From an uncultured Prevotella sp. (GTDB taxonomy: Bacteria > Bacteroidota > Bacteroidia > Bacteroidales > Bacteroidaceae): 33,666 nucleotides of DNA. Where the stretch lies: contig NZ_URNN01000015.1 in the NCBI RefSeq assembly GCF_900549175.1, positions 1-33,666 of the forward strand. The letters are read 5' to 3'. Both the position numbers and the translations under genes were made by a program. The notes under the pieces were generated by a model, which saw only the letters and a program-made list of their open reading frames with translations, was not told the origin of the DNA and did no database searches. Below are positions 31,408-33,666 of the stretch, one piece after another (position 1 is the stretch's first letter; the number at the start of each line of letters is the position of its first letter).

Positions 31408-32370
31408 ATGTTCAAGATTTCATTCGACTTCCACATGAGTATCAGGAAGAACGGCACCAAGTCACAAACAAAGACTGGCGCAGTAAGACTAAGCACTTTC
31501 GCCGACGGGGAAGCGCTGCTTATGAAAAAATCAAGAAGTGTCAGTACGCGCAACAACTATCGCACGGCAATTGCCTCCGTCATCATGTTTGCCGGCAACG
31601 GCGTGACACTGGCAGACCTGACCGCCGACATGACCGAGGCGTATCAGGCTTGGCTCCGTTCGCGCGGGATATGCCTCAACACTGTTTCATGTTACATGCG
31701 CTCGCTGCGTGCCATATACAACAGGGCCGTGGAAGCCGGCATCGTGGCCGACGCCCGGCCGTTCCGCCATGTGTTCACCGGCAAGGCTCCAACGGACAAG
31801 CGCTCAGCCGATATAGCCGACATCCGCCGGCTGCTGTCTCTGAAACTGAGCCACGGAACGCCGCTCGAACTGGCCCGCGACATGTTCGTCTTCTGCTTTT
31901 ATGCCATGGGCATGCCGTTCGTCGACCTTGCTTTTCTAAAGAAGTCGCAGATATCCAACGGTCATATAATATATTACCGCCACAAAACCGGACAGCGTAT
32001 CTGTGTGGCCATAGAGCCGTGCATGACTGAAATAATGACAAGCCACGGCAGCGCATCGGGCGAATACGTATTTCCCATTATTCGCTCGGCATCACCGGAG
32101 GATGCCGTCCGCGAATACGCCACGCGACTGACCACGTACAACCGTGCACTGAAACGTCTTGCCGCCATGGCCGGCATGAATCATACCCTGACATCGTATG
32201 TGGCGCGCCATACGTGGGCAAGTGCAGCTTTCAGGTCGGATGTCGACCTGAAAGTCATATCCAAGGCCATGGGACACACCAACCCGCGCACCACAATGGT
32301 GTATATACGTGAATTGGATGACAGCAGCATAGAGCAGGCCAACCGCAGGGTGATAGGCAGCATAGGGTAA
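31408..32370 (+). CDS. Tyrosine recombinase (phage-integrase fold), orphan
   Basis: A 320-aa protein if started at 31408 (MFKISFDFHMSIRKNG). The open frame extends upstream to 31309, but the first 33 residues look unlike the family and that ATG overlaps the -7 box. The N-terminal arm and SAM-like core-binding domain cover about 1-135, the catalytic domain about 140-320. K193 (YRHKTGQR), R267-H268 (TSYVARHTWAS), H290 (MGHTNPRTT) and nucleophile Y299 (MVYIRE) are visible. Near the first catalytic Arg, the segment reads FYAMGMPFVDLAFL (164-177), with no Arg. Relatives act as phase-variation invertases or element integrases. No obvious invertible promoter is in the window. A perfect 34-bp inverted repeat starts 71 bp downstream. 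Confidence 0.85.
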   Translation: MFKISFDFHMSIRKNGTKSQTKTGAVRLSTFADGEALLMKKSRSVSTRNNYRTAIASVIMFAGNGVTLADLTADMTEAYQAWLRSRGICLNTVSCYMRSLRAIYNRAVEAGIVADARPFRHVFTGKAPTDKRSADIADIRRLLSLKLSHGTPLELARDMFVFCFYAMGMPFVDLAFLKKSQISNGHIIYYRHKTGQRICVAIEPCMTEIMTSHGSASGEYVFPIIRSASPEDAVREYATRLTTYNRALKRLAAMAGMNHTLTSYVARHTWASAAFRSDVDLKVISKAMGHTNPRTTMVYIRELDDSSIEQANRRVIGSIG

Positions 32371-32440
32371 ATGTATCACATTTATAGTCTCTGTAAATCA
32401 ATTATATACAAAGCAGGGACAGTATCAAAATCAAGTTCAT

Positions 32441-32532
32441 GCATACGGTAGGGACATATTCTCGTATTTGTCCGAACTGATTATCAATACATTACAAGCG
32501 GACAAATACGAGAATATGTCCCTACCGTATGC
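32441..32532. repeat. Perfect 34-bp inverted repeat (long hairpin) between recombinase and antitoxin
   Basis: The left arm is 32441-32474 (starting GCATACGGTAGGGACATATT) and the right arm, 32499-32532, is its exact reverse complement. A 24-nt spacer (32475-32498) separates them. Each arm itself contains a small inverted repeat (GGACA ... TGTCC, ends 12 bp apart), so the element could also fold as two small hairpins. It sits between convergent genes and could terminate both transcripts. Its length and perfection suggest a recent or maintained mobile or REP-like element. Confidence 0.9.
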
Positions 32533-32565
32533 TTCTTTTGCACACAGCAAATTTTAAACAGATGT

Positions 32566-32838
32566 TTATACTGTTATTATAGGAATGTCAAGTACAGAGG
32601 AAATCTTTGCCAATGTAGCAAGAGTGAAATTATGTCCTCCGCCAACCCATTTTGACACTGCGGATTCAGAAGTTCCTATGCGATTGGCAAATTCCTTTTG
32701 GGATAATCCAAGATGATGCAGCCGTTCGTCAATCTTATCAGCTATGCTATAAGACCACTCTATCTGTTGCTTGATTTCCCGCGGTGTTTCATCAACAACC
32801 GTTTGGAAGAGATGAGCCGTTTCAACTGCCTGTTTCAT
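32566..32838 (-). CDS. XRE-family HTH protein (probable antitoxin)
   Basis: A 90-aa protein with a Cro/C1-type HTH at about residues 38-88: DERLHHLGLSQKEFANRIGTSES, then AVSKWVGGGHNFTLATLAKI. The N-terminal part (about 1-37) is a short helical extension. Its ATG overlaps the stop of the upstream toxin-like gene by four bases. Toxin first, antitoxin second, with an HTH antitoxin, is the HigBA arrangement. The antitoxin would neutralise the toxin and repress the operon. Confidence 0.75.
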   Translation of the reverse strand: MKQAVETAHLFQTVVDETPREIKQQIEWSYSIADKIDERLHHLGLSQKEFANRIGTSESAVSKWVGGGHNFTLATLAKISSVLDIPIITV

Positions 32839-33314
32839 AGTTCAAATGTTTTATCATCAATACCACTTATAGAAGTTGTCTCTATCTTCACAATTCCTTT
32901 TCGTTCTGCATGGCGAAGTAACTCATCCAATTTTTGCAAACTAACAACATAACCAGTCAACTCTTTATCTTCATTATAGGTTTTTGTTGTCTTTTGTCCT
33001 CCATTTCCGACTATGAGAACGCTATCCGATAACCGTAAACAATATAAACGCAATTTTCCTGACTGTATTGGAAGAGCAACAACTCTGTCACGCATCTTTC
33101 CTTCCGGTCGGAAATAACGTTCCAAGAAACCTACTGCATTCAGCATACGCTGTAAAGCGGTAAGAATTTTCTGCAAATCCGGTTGGAGGGTCGCATTTTC
33201 ATGTCCTTTCATAATGAATTTCTGGAACTCGGTGTAACTTTCACCCTCAAAGATGATGGTGAATATGCCAGCACTCTCTGTCTGTAGAACGGATTGAATC
33301 GTTGCTTTTGTCAT
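32835..33314 (-). CDS. Probable RelE/HigB-type toxin of a TA pair
   Basis: A 159-aa protein, larger than a typical RelE (about 95 aa). The core at about 65-125 reads RYFRPEGKMRDRVVALPI, then LRLYCLRLSDSVLIVGNGGQ and a KTYNEDKEL segment. This is compatible with a RelE/HigB-like fold, which in the family cleaves ribosome-associated mRNA. The N-terminal 60 residues and the C-terminal 35 are extra. I assign the family by pattern and by the overlapping HTH gene; the catalytic residues cannot be confirmed. The gene is AT-rich. It is preceded by a TATCTTTG box embedded in a 21-bp segment identical to the ATPase promoter region. Confidence 0.6.
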   Translation of the reverse strand: MTKATIQSVLQTESAGIFTIIFEGESYTEFQKFIMKGHENATLQPDLQKILTALQRMLNAVGFLERYFRPEGKMRDRVVALPIQSGKLRLYCLRLSDSVLIVGNGGQKTTKTYNEDKELTGYVVSLQKLDELLRHAERKGIVKIETTSISGIDDKTFEL

Positions 33315-33666
33315 GTGCGTTTGTTATTGTTTGATTGCAAAGATATAAATAAAAAACAGCACTATTATCTTAAAAGGTAATTATTTGCCATTTCCTAAGC
33401 AATGTTTAACATTTAAACCCTGGTGTCCGCTTAATATATTCTACAATCTGTAAATACACACCACAAAGTCACGACATGCCATATAATGTGCATATTTATA
33501 CCATTTTAAGGGCTAAAACTATCGAAAAGATAGCAAAAAGACGGTTTTACTTACATTTTATTTCAAACAAATCAGCATTTTTAAATATTTTTATTAATTT
33601 TACAACGTAATGTAACTATTCAGCGATTAGGCTATAGCCCAAATAATGTCATTAGACAGTACTCCG
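33315..33666. other. AT-rich terminal region without a recognised gene
   Basis: Beyond the TA promoter, no coding region of convincing length is visible. It contains a short stem (CTATC-GAAAA-GATAG near 33518), a perfect palindrome GGCTATAGCC (33630-33639), and long A/T runs. A gene may begin beyond the window edge. Confidence 0.5.
33338..33345 (-). promoter_or_regulatory. -7 box of the toxin-antitoxin operon
   Basis: The minus strand reads TATCTTTG, 23 bp upstream of the toxin ATG. The surrounding 33337-33357 is identical over 21 bp to 5976-5996 ahead of the DUF4143 ATPase. No -33 TTTG is at the usual spacing. Confidence 0.6.

Overview
The window reads as a chromosomal segment of a Bacteroidetes (Bacteroidota) bacterium, most likely Prevotellaceae. 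Three things point there. Most intergenic regions carry the Bacteroidetes -7 promoter box TAnnTTTG, several start codons have only A-rich sequence and no Shine-Dalgarno motif, and the gene families are typical of the group (glycine-lipid acyltransferases, a DUF4038/GH140-type glycosidase, DUF4143 ATPase, a 362-aa TrpS, FtsA with a charged C-terminal linker, and a possible type IX sorting-like C-terminus). Much of the core sequence looks moderately GC-rich, while the YhcG-type gene and the right end are visibly AT-richer.

Layout. 1-2000: glsA/glsB-like acyltransferase pair on the minus strand, with an intergenic repeat at the left edge. 2147-4486: a secreted glycosidase and a small outer-membrane beta-barrel. 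4659-5960: an AAA/DUF4143 ATPase with a three-copy 33-bp repeat array at its promoter. 6257-7564: ung and a Cys-rich DUF3109 protein. 7725-9588: two secreted proteins of unknown role, minus strand. 9722-26457: a long minus-strand division and cell-wall (dcw) cluster in the order mraZ, rsmH, ftsL-like, ftsI (with PASTA), murE, mraY, murD, ftsW, murG, murC, ftsQ, ftsA, ftsZ, yqeY. No ddl gene is present in it. 27154-28242: trpS. 28306-29364: a YhcG/DUF1016-type nuclease, minus. 29588-31111: gpmI. 31408-32370: an orphan tyrosine recombinase. 32566-33314: a toxin-antitoxin-like pair, minus. 33315-33666: AT-rich, no gene seen.

How the genes work together. The dcw cluster encodes the cytoplasmic Mur ligases (MurC, MurD, MurE), the lipid I and lipid II enzymes (MraY, MurG), the septal synthase pair (FtsW, FtsI), and the divisome scaffold (FtsZ, FtsA, FtsQ, FtsL-like). 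Its first gene, mraZ, should start at 26457 and not at the upstream ATG at 26592. The -7 box at 26487-26494 lies between those two ATGs, and TGGGG-type direct repeats with a 10-bp period lie just upstream of that box, which looks like an autoregulatory MraZ operator.

Most notable non-coding structure: the MraZ operator; the 33-bp array at the ATPase promoter; a 21-bp promoter segment shared exactly between the ATPase and the toxin-antitoxin operon; a perfect 34-bp inverted repeat between recombinase and antitoxin; hairpins at all four convergent gene junctions; and several families of dispersed intergenic repeats. All of this comes from reading the sequence, with no database search. Family names come from motif recognition.
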